A stretch of DNA of 64,000 nt. It comes from Aureimonas glaciei. GTDB lineage: Bacteria; Pseudomonadota; Alphaproteobacteria; Rhizobiales; Rhizobiaceae. The notes under the pieces were generated by a model. The model had not been told where the DNA came from. It ran no database searches and worked only from the letters and a program-made list of their open reading frames with translations. Shown piece after piece: positions 44,243 through 53,091 of the stretch. The stretch lies in contig NZ_BMJJ01000014.1 in assembly GCF_014643375.1 (NCBI RefSeq), positions 1 to 64,000 on the forward strand, read 5' to 3'. The number at the start of each line of letters is the position of its first letter. Positions within the stretch are counted from its first letter, which is position 1. The position numbers and the translations under genes are program-made.

Positions 44243-46565
44243 GGTCTCTCTCCTTGGTGGGTCGCATCACCGCCGGGTCGCCGGCCGCCGAGTCGGCGGA
44301 TTTGAGGGGCGCACCGTTGTGGGTGATGAGGGTTTTCGGCGCTGCCGCCCGTGCCGGCACGGGCGTGGACAGAGCCGTGAATTTCTCGCGCTTGAGACGC
44401 ACCTGGATCATGTGCGGACAGCGGTGATCGTCGTGGTAGAGCTCTTGGCAGTGCATGCAGTAGATGCACTCGTTGACGTTGATCTGCCCTTCCGGATGGA
44501 TCGACTGCACCGGGCACTCCTTGGCGCAGCGCTGGCAGGGCGTGCCGCATTCGGGATAGCGCTTCAGCCATTCGAACATGCGGATGCGGCCGGGAATGGC
44601 GAGCGCGGCGCCGAGCGGGCAGAGGTAGCGGCAGTAGAAGCGCTCTACGAAGAGGCCCGCGGTCAGAAGGGTCAGGGCGAAGAGGACGAACGGCCATTCC
44701 CGGGCGAACTTGAGCACGATCGCCGTCTTGAACGGCTCGACCTCGGAAAACACCTCGGCCAGCGCGACCGAATAGAAGGACAGGCCGAACAGGCCGAGGA
44801 AGATCACGTATTTGATCGGCCACAGGCGCTCGTGCAGCCCCCAGGGCAGGCGGATCTGCGGCACCTTCAGCCACTGCGCGACGTTGTTGGTCAGCTCCTG
44901 CAGGGCGCCGAAGGGACAGAGCCAGCCGCAGAACGGGCCGCGGCCCCAGAACAGCAGGCCGGCCGCGACCGCCGCCCAGAGAATGAAGATCAGCGGCGCC
45001 GCCAGGAAGAACTCCCAATTGAAGCCGTTGATGAGCGAGTTGACGAAGGTCAGGACGTTGACGACCGAGAGCTGGGCGTTGGCGTACCAGCCGAGCCAGA
45101 CGAGCGTGAAGAGCAGGTAGCCGCGGCGGATCCAGCCGAACAGGACGGGTCGTTTGACCAGCCAATCCTGGAAGAAGAAGATCCCCGTGAGGACCAGGAG
45201 GGCGGCGACGGTGATGCCGATCGACACCCGGTTCATCTGCCAGATGCTGATCCAGAGCGCCTGGTCTTCCATCGACACCAGCGCCTGGGATGGCGAGGCT
45301 TCAGGCGCCGTTTCCGCGGCCGGCGCGGCAGCGGCGACCGGCGCAACGGCGGCGGCCGGAGCCTTTTCAACCGTCACATAGGCGGGCGGCAGGCTGTAGC
45401 CGAGCGTGTAGGGAATGACCGCCTTGTCGTGTGCATCGACGCTGCGCTGCACCAGCAGTTGCAGGTCGAAGGGCTCTGCGATGTCGAAGCCGAAATCGGC
45501 CGGCACGGTGAAGAGGGCGATGTCCCGAAGCCGCGGCGCCCCCTTGGCCGCCAACGTCGGCAGCCGCGTGTGGTCGCGATCGCGAAAGCGTAGGCCCTGG
45601 CCGTCCTGCAGGAGCTCGATCCGGTCGAAGATGCCGCCGCGGACGTAGCCCGACCCCTTGAAGGAATAGGCCCCATCACCCGCGACGACGAGAGCCGACT
45701 GGCCGGGCTTGAGGCGGCCGGCCAGCCGTTCGTAACCCGCCTCGCCGAGGAGGCTCCGTCCGATGGCCGGGACACTGACGGGGGCAATGTAGAGATCAAT
45801 GAAGCGATCGTCTGCCTGCGGGGTTTCCGGCCGGTCGGCGGCTTCGGGATGGCCGGCCTGTCGGAAACCGTCCGATACCTCGCCCACGGTCATGCGCAGG
45901 CTGCGGACCGAGCCGTCGCCGATCAACGTCTCCCAGTCCTGGATGTCGGTCTTCGACATGTCGACCGCCTTGATGTCGGCGGCCGCGGCAACTCGGGCGT
46001 CGGTGCCAGCCGTCAGCCGGCTCGTGCGGATCAGCTTGACCGCCGAGCGGATGATGCTGTCGCCCATGACCAGCACGGTCACGGTGGCGCCGCTGACGAT
46101 GTCGACCTGCGGCGGCCGGTCGGCGCCCGTAGCGACGCGTGCCATGTTCTTGTCGATGATTGAATTCAGAGCAGCGACGACCTTGGCCTGCGGGATCCCG
46201 ATCAGGACGATCGGCTCCTTGTGGTCGATTAGCTTGAAGCCTCGCACGACTCCCCCGGGGTCGATGCCGACGATGATGTGGATCGGCTTGCCGGAATAGC
46301 CGACGGAGCTGGTGACGTCGGAATTGAGGTAGGCATAGCCGACCATATCGGCACCCTGGTAGACCGGTGCCATCGGCGGCTCACCCGCGGGCTCACCGAA
46401 ACGGTCCGCGCCCTCGAACAGCTCGCCGGGAGTGACCTTCTCCAAATAGCCGTTCAATTGCCCGGCAGCGAAGGCCGGGGATGCCATCGACACGGCAATC
46501 CAGACGACCGCCAGAAAGGACAGGAGCCAACGACGTTTCTGGAACTGCAAATTTCGGGGCATCAA
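44235..46565 (-). CDS. nosR: NosR flavoprotein/ferredoxin regulator
   Basis: 776 residues: signal sequence, periplasmic FMN-binding domain with the flavin attachment SGATVT (about 158-163), six membrane helices with two CxxxCP motifs ([22 protein letters not shown]), and a cytoplasmic two-4Fe-4S ferredoxin end ([20 protein letters not shown]). NosR passes electrons from the quinol pool to NosZ and is needed for nos expression. The start is [16 protein letters not shown]-like box lies 72 bases upstream. It is the first gene of the leftward nos operon. Confidence 0.95.
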   Translation of the reverse strand: MMPRNLQFQKRRWLLSFLAVVWIAVSMASPAFAAGQLNGYLEKVTPGELFEGADRFGEPAGEPPMAPVYQGADMVGYAYLNSDVTSSVGYSGKPIHIIVGIDPGGVVRGFKLIDHKEPIVLIGIPQAKVVAALNSIIDKNMARVATGADRPPQVDIVSGATVTVLVMGDSIIRSAVKLIRTSRLTAGTDARVAAAADIKAVDMSKTDIQDWETLIGDGSVRSLRMTVGEVSDGFRQAGHPEAADRPETPQADDRFIDLYIAPVSVPAIGRSLLGEAGYERLAGRLKPGQSALVVAGDGAYSFKGSGYVRGGIFDRIELLQDGQGLRFRDRDHTRLPTLAAKGAPRLRDIALFTVPADFGFDIAEPFDLQLLVQRSVDAHDKAVIPYTLGYSLPPAYVTVEKAPAAAVAPVAAAAPAAETAPEASPSQALVSMEDQALWISIWQMNRVSIGITVAALLVLTGIFFFQDWLVKRPVLFGWIRRGYLLFTLVWLGWYANAQLSVVNVLTFVNSLINGFNWEFFLAAPLIFILWAAVAAGLLFWGRGPFCGWLCPFGALQELTNNVAQWLKVPQIRLPWGLHERLWPIKYVIFLGLFGLSFYSVALAEVFSEVEPFKTAIVLKFAREWPFVLFALTLLTAGLFVERFYCRYLCPLGAALAIPGRIRMFEWLKRYPECGTPCQRCAKECPVQSIHPEGQINVNECIYCMHCQELYHDDHRCPHMIQVRLKREKFTALSTPVPARAAAPKTLITHNGAPLKSADSAAGDPAVMRPTKERDHV

Positions 46566-46630
46566 ATTCCGTCTGTTCGACAGATCGTTGCGATCTGGCG
46601 GAAAGGTACAGTGCGAATCCGGATACCTCT

Positions 46631-46644
46631 TTGATCTGGAACAA
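46631..46644. promoter_or_regulatory. FNR/Dnr-like box between nosR and a ferritin-like gene
   Basis: TTGATCTGGAACAA (TTGAT-N4-AACAA), centred 72 bases upstream of nosR and about 92 upstream of the rightward ferritin-like gene, so it could serve both. It matches TTGATCCGTAACAA near norC at 11 of 14 positions. Confidence 0.55.
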
Positions 46645-46728
46645 AGTGCGGAGCGTTTGTGTGTGACGATGTCCAGCAGCGGCCCGGCTCAAATTCGCCA
46701 TCGCGCTTCTCAAGCTTTAGGAACAACG

Positions 46729-47580
46729 ATGCCGACGACGACGCTGGAGCCATGGCTGGTGAAATCGATGCCGGAGTTGATCGCGCTCGCGAGAGCCATG
46801 GAACAGGACGCGGTTGACGGATATCGGGCGCTGGCCGCGCGGATGCGGGCGGAGAACCGCCCGGACCTTGCCGCCGTGTTCGACTTGTTGGTGGCCGAAG
46901 AAATGGGCCATCTGGACAACGTGGACCGATGGCGTTCCGCAAGTGGCGGCGAATCCGTCGGCATTCCGGTTCTGGTGCCCGAAGCGTCCTTCGACGATGA
47001 GGGTGCCGGCGTCGTGGCGCCAGAGCTCCTGAGTGCCTACCGTGCCTTCTCCATGGCCGTCCGCAACGAGGAACGGGCCTTCGTCTTCTGGTCCTACATC
47101 GCCGCGCACGCGCCAACGCCGGAGATTCGCGTCTCGGCGGAGCGGATGGCGAAAGAGGAATTGGGGCATGTCGCCACGCTGCGCCGAGAACGGCGGTTGG
47201 CTTTTCACGCGGAACGTCAATCCTCGCCGCGAGCGACGAAAGGCGACCTGCCGGCACTCGAGTCCCGGCTGGCCGAGCACCTCGCACAGATGGCTGCGGC
47301 GCCTGAGGCTGACTCCTCCGAAAGGCTTCACGCGCTGGCGACCGGGGCGAGGACTCGGGCGGATCGAATAATAGGCATTCCGTTCATCGGCACACCGCTT
47401 CTCGATAACCTTCCCGAGCCGGTATCCGGGCAAGCCATCTCGCTGAGCGAATTCCTCCTCGACTGCTATCTCGATCTGGCCGAGCGCGAGAAGCAGGAAG
47501 AGCCGCGCCTGCGGGCCCAGGCCTATGCTGGAGAGCTGATTGCCTCCCTGCCGTTTCTGCGCGCCTTTCCCCGGGCCTGA
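46729..47580 (+). CDS. Ferritin-like/rubrerythrin-type protein
   Basis: 283 residues. The first 160 residues form a four-helix di-iron domain with two ExxH pairs: EQDAVDGYRALAARM and EEMGHLDNVDRW, then NEERAFVFWSYIA and EELGHVATLRRE. No rubredoxin-type cysteines are present, so it is a rubrerythrin-like ferritin-family protein rather than a classical rubrerythrin. The C-terminal 120 residues are helical and uncharacterised. The ATG at 46729 has AGGAAC upstream. Divergence from nosR with a shared FNR-like box suggests induction under denitrifying conditions, perhaps for oxidative or nitrosative defence. Confidence 0.78.
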   Translation: MPTTTLEPWLVKSMPELIALARAMEQDAVDGYRALAARMRAENRPDLAAVFDLLVAEEMGHLDNVDRWRSASGGESVGIPVLVPEASFDDEGAGVVAPELLSAYRAFSMAVRNEERAFVFWSYIAAHAPTPEIRVSAERMAKEELGHVATLRRERRLAFHAERQSSPRATKGDLPALESRLAEHLAQMAAAPEADSSERLHALATGARTRADRIIGIPFIGTPLLDNLPEPVSGQAISLSEFLLDCYLDLAEREKQEEPRLRAQAYAGELIASLPFLRAFPRA

Positions 47581-47613
47581 CCGTTGCTTCGCGGCCAGAC
47601 AGGTGCGCCACTG

Positions 47614-48306
47614 CTATTGCGGCGGCAGGGCCAGGAGCAGAGGATCGGCACCGACCATCACCCTGTGGCCGCCCGCCAGCAGCCACAGCGTCGTCAGCAC
47701 CGTGGAGACGGCGGCGGCAACCATCACGAGATCGACCCTCAGTCGGGCGCGGCCCGAAACGACGGCGGCGAACGGCACGATCGAGGTGCTGGCTGCAAGC
47801 TGAGCCCACGCGCGCCCGAGCCGCCTGCGGCCGCGCCGCTCTGTCATGGCAATGCCGCCCGCGGCAAACAGCGCAAGGCTGCCGAACAGGACGAGAGAAC
47901 GAAGGTCCCCGTTCGGCAGCATGTGACCGACCGCCCATAGCCAGAAACCCCAGAGCACCGGATGGCGCGTCACAGCCGTGATCGCTCCGGGCTCCCCCGA
48001 GCCCGAACGCACCGTCACGGACAGCGGGTTGATGCTGAACAGCCCCGCCAGAACCAGGAACAGGCCGACGGGCGCCGTTACCAAGGTGATCCATCCCTGC
48101 CACGCGGCAGGCTCCCACAGGACGACGAAGTCCATCGCCAGCGCAGCTTGGAACATCCAGGCCAGCACACCCACCGACACCAGCGAATAGATGGCAAGAT
48201 AGGTCTTGCGGCCGAGGCGGGTGACGAGTGCGGCGCGGATGCCAGGCATCGCCGGTACGGTGTGCAGCACCAGGAAGACCCCAAGCGCGATAAGAAACGG
48301 CGCCAT
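47614..48306 (-). CDS. nnrU: NnrU family membrane protein
   Basis: 230 residues with about six membrane helices. It begins MAPFLIALGVFLVLHTVPAM, and VTRHPVLWGFWLWAVGHMLP and NGDLRSLVLFGSLALFAAGG are NnrU hallmarks, including the conserved RHP. NnrU is required for full nitrite and NO reduction in Rhodobacter-type denitrifiers and is structurally related to isoprenylcysteine-methyltransferase-type membrane proteins. It lies 166 bases downstream of hemN on the same strand, probably in the same transcript. Confidence 0.9.
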   Translation of the reverse strand: MAPFLIALGVFLVLHTVPAMPGIRAALVTRLGRKTYLAIYSLVSVGVLAWMFQAALAMDFVVLWEPAAWQGWITLVTAPVGLFLVLAGLFSINPLSVTVRSGSGEPGAITAVTRHPVLWGFWLWAVGHMLPNGDLRSLVLFGSLALFAAGGIAMTERRGRRRLGRAWAQLAASTSIVPFAAVVSGRARLRVDLVMVAAAVSTVLTTLWLLAGGHRVMVGADPLLLALPPQ

Positions 48307-48472
48307 CGGCTGATCCCTTTGGTATGAGCGACCACGGATTCGACACTCCGAGGAGAAGACCCGGTGGCTCGCCGGACTGTCGCACTCGACCGGCTGATCG
48401 CCGAGGGACGCAGAAGTCGGGCAAGGCGGCAGCCAGGATCGAAGCGGAGACGCGGGCGGCGCCCCACCCCGG

Positions 48473-49825
48473 CTACGCCGCCCGGCTGTGGGTGCGTCCG
48501 GAATGGTCGAGATAGGCGTCGAAGCAGGCCGCGACCGCCCGGATGACGAAGCGTTGCTCCTGGCGCACGTGGATGACGCCGTCGTCGATGTCGATGACGC
48601 CGTCTTCTTGCAACATCGAGAGCCCCGCATTGCCGTCCAGCAGCAGCCCGGGGTCGAACCCGTGACGACCGCAGAGGCCGGTGACGTCCACCGCGAAATC
48701 GCACATCAGCCGCTCGATGATCGCGGCGCGCAGCCTGTCCTCGACGGTCAACCGGTAGCCCTTGACGGTGGCGAGCGTGCCGGCACTGATCCGCCGGGCA
48801 TAGCCGCCGGGCGGCACCTCGTTCTGCACATAGCCGTGGTGGGTGCGGCCGATCGCCGAGGCACCGAGTCCGATCAGCGTCTCGCAGGAATCCGTCGTAT
48901 AGCCCTGGAAATTACGCTTGAGCGTGCCGTCCGCCTGCGCGCCGACCATGGCGTCGTCGGGGCGCGCATAGTGGTCGAGGCCGATGCGGCGGTAGCCGGC
49001 CGCAGCAAGCGTCTCCGCGATCGCCTCCGCCTGCTCGTCGCGCTCTCGGCTGCCGGCCAGCGCCGCCTCGTCGATCATCCGCTGATGCTTCTTGAAGGAG
49101 GGGATGTGCGCGTAGCCGAACACCGCCAGACGATCGGGCTTCAGCGCGATCGCCTGCTCGGCGGTTTCGACGCAGGAAGCGACGGACTGGTGCGGCAGGC
49201 CGTAGATCAGGTCGAAGTTGATGTTGGGCGTGCCGGCGGCGCGCAGGTTGGCGACGGCATCCGCCGTCTGCTCGACGCTCTGCACCCGGTTGATCGCCGC
49301 CTGCACGCGGGGATCGAAACTCTGCACGCCGAGGCTGGTGCGCCGCACGCCGCTGTCGCCGAGCGCTGCCGCCATTTCTGCCGACAGCGTGCGGGGATCG
49401 ATCTCGACGGCGATTTCGGAGCGGGTGGCGAAGGCGAAATGCTCGCGCAGGAGCGCCATCAGGCCGATGAACTCCCGCGGCTGCATGATAGTGGGCGTGC
49501 CACCGCCGAAATGCACGTGTTCGATGGCGAGCTCCTTCTCGGCGGTGTCGGCGACGAGGCGGATCTCAGCGCTGAGGACGGCGAGATAGTCGAGGATCGG
49601 CTGGTCCTTTTGGCTGATCAGGGTGTGACAGCCGCAATACCAGCACATCGAGCGGCAGAAGGGGATGTGCAGGTAGAGCGAGACGCCGGCATCTGCAGGG
49701 GTCGCCCGCAGCCATCCGGCATAGGTCGAGGCATCCGTCTCGGGCGAGAAGCGCGGCGCGGTCGGGTAGCTGGTATAACGCGGTAGCCGCGCCTCGCCGT
49801 ATTTTTCCAGAATAGCCGTTTTCAT
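48473..49825 (-). CDS. hemN: Oxygen-independent coproporphyrinogen III oxidase
   Basis: 450 residues. The radical-SAM CxxxCxxC motif is CRSMCWYCGC (about 61-70), followed by HVHFGGGTPT, EIDPRTLSAEM and LIYGLPHQSV as in HemN; the C-terminal HemN domain is complete. It oxidises coproporphyrinogen III to protoporphyrinogen IX using S-adenosylmethionine without oxygen, feeding the heme needed for NorCB under anoxia. The start MKTAILEKYGEARLPRYTSY was chosen by family. A TTGCG-N4-CACAA box is centred 119 bases upstream. Confidence 0.95.
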   Translation of the reverse strand: MKTAILEKYGEARLPRYTSYPTAPRFSPETDASTYAGWLRATPADAGVSLYLHIPFCRSMCWYCGCHTLISQKDQPILDYLAVLSAEIRLVADTAEKELAIEHVHFGGGTPTIMQPREFIGLMALLREHFAFATRSEIAVEIDPRTLSAEMAAALGDSGVRRTSLGVQSFDPRVQAAINRVQSVEQTADAVANLRAAGTPNINFDLIYGLPHQSVASCVETAEQAIALKPDRLAVFGYAHIPSFKKHQRMIDEAALAGSRERDEQAEAIAETLAAAGYRRIGLDHYARPDDAMVGAQADGTLKRNFQGYTTDSCETLIGLGASAIGRTHHGYVQNEVPPGGYARRISAGTLATVKGYRLTVEDRLRAAIIERLMCDFAVDVTGLCGRHGFDPGLLLDGNAGLSMLQEDGVIDIDDGVIHVRQEQRFVIRAVAACFDAYLDHSGRTHSRAA

Positions 49826-49937
49826 CGAGCGTCCAGATCTCTGTTGCGTTGGATGGCGCCAACCTAGTTCGCGCTTCCGCCCGGCTCTTTGCGAAAAGTC
49901 GTGGAGGATGGTCATAAATCGCGGTTCGCAGAACTGT

Positions 49938-49951
49938 TTGCGCTTCCACAA
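49938..49951. promoter_or_regulatory. NnrR-type box between hemN and the DUF2249 module
   Basis: TTGCGCTTCCACAA matches TTGCG-N4-CACAA exactly. It is centred 119 bases upstream of hemN (leftward) and 108 bases upstream of the DUF2249 gene at 50053 (rightward), so either or both transcripts could use it. Confidence 0.6.
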
Positions 49952-50052
49952 ATTGACCAGCGACGCTCTGGCCTAGTGTCGCGTCTTCCCGGCTCCGATT
50001 TCGGCCGCGCCCTGTCGGGAAATGACGACTTGCGGCCAGAATGAGAGCTGCC

Positions 50053-50340
50053 ATGCCCGATACTGCCATCCTGAATTCTGTGATCGATGTGCGGACCCTC
50101 CTGCCGCACGAGCGCCACTCGACCATCTTTGGAAGGATCGATGCCCTGACCCCGGGTGCTTCTCTGGTCATCGTCGTCGATCATGCCCCGCGCCCGCTGC
50201 ACCACCAGCTCGAAGCCCGCTATCCCGGTCAATTCTCCTGGAATTATCTCGAGGAAGGCCCGGTTGTCTGGCGGGTGGAGATCGGCCGTCCCGTCGGCGG
50301 CCTTTCCGAGGAGCATGTCTGTACCTGCGGGGAACACTGA
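50053..50340 (+). CDS. DUF2249 protein, single domain
   Basis: 95 residues. The DUF2249 fold is recognised from ILNSVIDVRTLLPHERHSTI, FGRIDALTPGASLVIVVDHA and PRPLHHQLEARYPGQFSWNY. These TusA/SirA-like small proteins accompany anaerobic respiration and hemerythrin-type genes. The C-terminus HVCTCGEH has two cysteines and histidines and may bind metal. An ATG at 50041 is a less likely start. It is first of a rightward series of four genes, divergent from hemN. Confidence 0.75.
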   Translation: MPDTAILNSVIDVRTLLPHERHSTIFGRIDALTPGASLVIVVDHAPRPLHHQLEARYPGQFSWNYLEEGPVVWRVEIGRPVGGLSEEHVCTCGEH

Positions 50341-50373
50341 TGGCCGCGCTGATGCCGGCGGAGGCCATCTGAG

Positions 50374-51738
50374 GTGTCGGGTGCCACGCTTTCCCGCTGG
50401 ACGATGTCCTACTTCGCCGTCGCCCTCGCATTCCTTGTGGGGGGACAGGCGATGATGGTTTTGGGTTTCGGCTATCCCGTAGCAGGTCTGCGCGCACCCG
50501 AAACCCTCGTCATCGTCCACACCCTCGCCATCGGCTGGCTTGGCCTTTTGATGAGCGGCGCCCTGCTGCAGTTCGTGCCGGTCCTGGTGGCACGCCCCCT
50601 AAGTGGCGGACGCCTGGCCTTGCCGGTGCTGGCGCTGATCGTCGCCGGGCTCTTGTGCCTGCTATCCGGATTTCAGGCACTGGCGGGTGGAGGCGAAGGA
50701 GCGACCTATGCGTTACCGGCCGGGGCCGTGCTCCTCAGCACCGGCTTTGCCCTGCTGATCGCCATCTTCGCTGCAACACTGTGGCGGGCACGGCCGCTGC
50801 CCCTGCCAGCACGCTTCGTCGCCGTCGGACTGGCCTCGCTCGCCGGCACGGCGGCCCTCGGCTCCAGCTTTGCCTTCACGCATTCGGGCTGGTTGCTTGG
50901 CGACGGTGCCGCGGCGCTGTTGGCGAACGGCCTCTCTCTTCACGCCAGTCTCGGGCTCGGCGGCTGGATGACGTTCACCGCCATGGGCGTCAGCTATCGT
51001 CTGCTGGCGATGTTCATGCTCTCCCCGGAAAGCGAGCATGCGACACAGAATCTCGTTTGGTGGGTCGGCGTCATGGCGCTGGCCGTCGTGGCAGGTGCCG
51101 CGCCGGTCGTCGTCTTCCTCGAAGCGGGCGCGTTGGAGATGCTGCTCCTGGCGGCCGCCCTCGGCGTTGCCGCCGTGGCTGTCTACGGCGCCGACGTGCT
51201 GCGAATTTACCGCCGGCGCAAGCGGCGGGTGATGGAACTCAACAGCCGCGTCAGTCTCGGCGCCTTTGCGGCGCTCGCCGCAACGATCGCGGCGCTTGGC
51301 TTCGTTACGCTCACGAATCCCAGCGAGTCCGGCGTCGCGGCGCTAATCTACCTGGCGGTCTTCGGCTGGCTGACAGGCCTCGGCCTTGCTCAACTCTACA
51401 AGATCGTCCCCTTCCTAACCTGGCTGGAATGCTACGGTCCGGTCCTCGGGCGGGTGCCAACGCCGCGCGTCCACGACCTAGTCGATGAGGCGAGAGCGAT
51501 GCGCTGGTTCATGCTGTTCTTTGTGGCGGTCGCGGTCGCAACCTCCGCGCTGCTAGCGCATCAGCCGACACTCTTCCGCCTTTCGGCGTTCTGCCAAATG
51601 GTCGCGACGCTTGGTCTGATCGTCGAGTTCGCGCGTGCCCGTCGGCTGGCGCATGTCCCCCTTGTTTCGCGGCTGCCCGCCGGCGCCCTGCGCCCCCATC
51701 TTTTCCTTCCTCCCTTTCCGACCAGGAGGTCGCCATGA
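50374..51738 (+). CDS. Polytopic membrane protein of the denitrification cluster
   Basis: 454 residues with about twelve membrane helices. Conserved-looking histidines occur in helices (IVHTLAIGWLGLLMSGALLQ and LSLHASLGLGGWMTFTAMGV), reminiscent of heme-copper-oxidase subunit I or NnrS-like heme membrane proteins, but the complete ligand set of either family is not visible. It starts at GTG 50374, or perhaps ATG 50404, and overlaps the next gene by four bases. Its place among DUF2249 and NO-response genes suggests an NO- or heme-related role; this is an inference. Confidence 0.65.
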   Translation: MSGATLSRWTMSYFAVALAFLVGGQAMMVLGFGYPVAGLRAPETLVIVHTLAIGWLGLLMSGALLQFVPVLVARPLSGGRLALPVLALIVAGLLCLLSGFQALAGGGEGATYALPAGAVLLSTGFALLIAIFAATLWRARPLPLPARFVAVGLASLAGTAALGSSFAFTHSGWLLGDGAAALLANGLSLHASLGLGGWMTFTAMGVSYRLLAMFMLSPESEHATQNLVWWVGVMALAVVAGAAPVVVFLEAGALEMLLLAAALGVAAVAVYGADVLRIYRRRKRRVMELNSRVSLGAFAALAATIAALGFVTLTNPSESGVAALIYLAVFGWLTGLGLAQLYKIVPFLTWLECYGPVLGRVPTPRVHDLVDEARAMRWFMLFFVAVAVATSALLAHQPTLFRLSAFCQMVATLGLIVEFARARRLAHVPLVSRLPAGALRPHLFLPPFPTRRSP

Positions 51739-52265
51739 TGGTGCCGCCCCTCGAACTCGATGTCCGCCCCCTGTTGAAGAACGGCGGCGAGCCGTTCCAG
51801 GCGATCATGGCGGCCGTCGGGAGGCTAGAGCCCGGGCAAGAGCTCCGGCTTTACGCCCCCTTCTGCCCGACGCCCTTATTTGACGTCATGACCAATCGCG
51901 GCTTCGCCCATCAGCCGCGCGAGATAGCGGGCGGCGACTGGGAGGTGGTTTTCACTCCGAACCCGTCCGCCGATGGCGCCGTCATCTCCAGCAATGCCAG
52001 CGCAGCGCAGGCTTGGCCAGAGCCGGAGCGCCAACTCGATCTCGTCGATCTTGACCCGCCGGAACCGATGGTGCGCGTCCTGGCGGCGGCCGAAAAGATG
52101 CAGCCCGGGACGGTGATGTTCGTGCTTCTGGCACGCGAGCCGCTGTTCCTGTTTCCCGAACTGATCAAGCGCGGGCACGAATGGGCCGGCAATTTCGACG
52201 AGGCCGGCGACACGTTCCGCATGCTGATCCGCATTGGGACGGCGGGGGACGGGACCGATGTCTGA
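51735..52265 (+). CDS. Tandem DUF2249 protein
   Basis: 176 residues made of two DUF2249 units: LELDVRPLLKNGGEPFQAIM ... FCPTPLFDVMTNRGFAHQPR (about 6-75) and LDLVDLDPPEPMVRVLAAAE ... EPLFLFPELIKRGHEWAGNF (about 97-170). No cysteine pair typical of TusA sulfur transfer is seen. The gene overlaps the membrane-protein gene before it and the MIP18-like gene after it, so all three are probably translated together. Confidence 0.8.
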   Translation: MMVPPLELDVRPLLKNGGEPFQAIMAAVGRLEPGQELRLYAPFCPTPLFDVMTNRGFAHQPREIAGGDWEVVFTPNPSADGAVISSNASAAQAWPEPERQLDLVDLDPPEPMVRVLAAAEKMQPGTVMFVLLAREPLFLFPELIKRGHEWAGNFDEAGDTFRMLIRIGTAGDGTDV

Positions 52266-52563
52266 CGCGAAGGATCTCGCCGCCCGCATCGAGGATCGCC
52301 TTCGTAGTGTGATCGATCCCGAACTGGGCGAGAACGTCGTCGACCTCGGCCTGATCTACGCCATCGCCGTGGCGCCGGGCGGCGCAGTTCGGGTGACGAT
52401 GACGACGACCATGAACGGCTGCCCGGCAACCGAGTTCCTGAGGGACGGCGTCGAAGCATGCGTCCTGGCGGTGGAGGGTGTGACGTCCGTCATTGTCGAT
52501 CTGGTGTACGACCCGCCGTGGACGCCCGACATGATGGTGGCAGAGACGGCGGCGCGGTTCTGA
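52258..52563 (+). CDS. MIP18/DUF59-type Fe-S assembly protein
   Basis: 101 residues, a full DUF59 domain: RLRSVIDPELGENVVDLGLI, TMTTTMNGCPATEFLRDGVE and DLVYDPPWTPDMM. The DPE, TxxGCP and PPW motifs are those of SufT/PaaD-like Fe-S cluster factors. The start at 52258 overlaps the tandem DUF2249 gene by eight bases. In a NO-producing cell an extra Fe-S assembly factor could repair nitrosylated clusters; this is an inference. Confidence 0.85.
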   Translation: MSDAKDLAARIEDRLRSVIDPELGENVVDLGLIYAIAVAPGGAVRVTMTTTMNGCPATEFLRDGVEACVLAVEGVTSVIVDLVYDPPWTPDMMVAETAARF

Positions 52564-52776
52564 GCGTGCTCCGGTTCGTGCCAGCGAGCCGGCGAGCCAG
52601 AAGGATTTGCCCACCGAGGCTTTCGTAAAAGGACTCGCATCCGCTCGTCATCAGCGATCGTTGCCGCCTCACGTAGCAGCTACCGAACGGATAGAGGTGG
52701 TTCGGCGAATCTGCACAACGGGCTGAGTGGATTGTCTGTCTGAAGACGGCCAGGATGGCCGCGATCAGGAGAGACG

Positions 52777-53091
52777 ATGACGAAGAGACCCAGGCGCAAT
52801 CACAGCCCTGCCTTCAAGGCGAAGGTGGCATTGGCGGCAGTACGCGGCGAGAAGACGCTAGCGGAATTGGCGCAGCAGTTCGATGTGCATCCCAATCAGA
52901 TCACGCAGTGGCGGTCGCAGCTTCTGGACGGAGTTGCTGGCGTTTTCGGTTCGGAGACGAGCGCCGCAGCAGCAGCGCCGGTGATTGACGTGAAGACGCT
53001 GCATGCCAATATCGGGGAGCTGACATTGGCCAACGATTTTTTGGAAGGCGCGCTCGACAAGGCCGGACTGTTGCCGAGCGCAAGACGATGA
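52777..53091 (+). CDS. IS3 transposase OrfA
   Basis: 104 residues: HTH of the IS3 OrfA type (RRNHSPAFKAKVALAAVRGE, ELAQQFDVHPNQITQWRSQL) and a C-terminal helical zipper (IGELTLANDFLEGALDKAGL). Intact length. OrfA binds the element's ends and normally fuses to OrfB by frameshifting; its last codons overlap the orfB start at 53088. Confidence 0.85.
   Translation: MTKRPRRNHSPAFKAKVALAAVRGEKTLAELAQQFDVHPNQITQWRSQLLDGVAGVFGSETSAAAAAPVIDVKTLHANIGELTLANDFLEGALDKAGLLPSARR

Noticed and set aside
42308-44305. Long plus-strand open frame of 665 codons
   Set aside because: It lies exactly antisense to nosZ, whose protein is full length with all copper motifs. High-GC codon bias opens the opposite frame.
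48488-49786. Plus-strand open frame of 432 codons
   Set aside because: Antisense shadow of hemN; no recognisable domain and Arg/Asp-rich composition typical of shadows.
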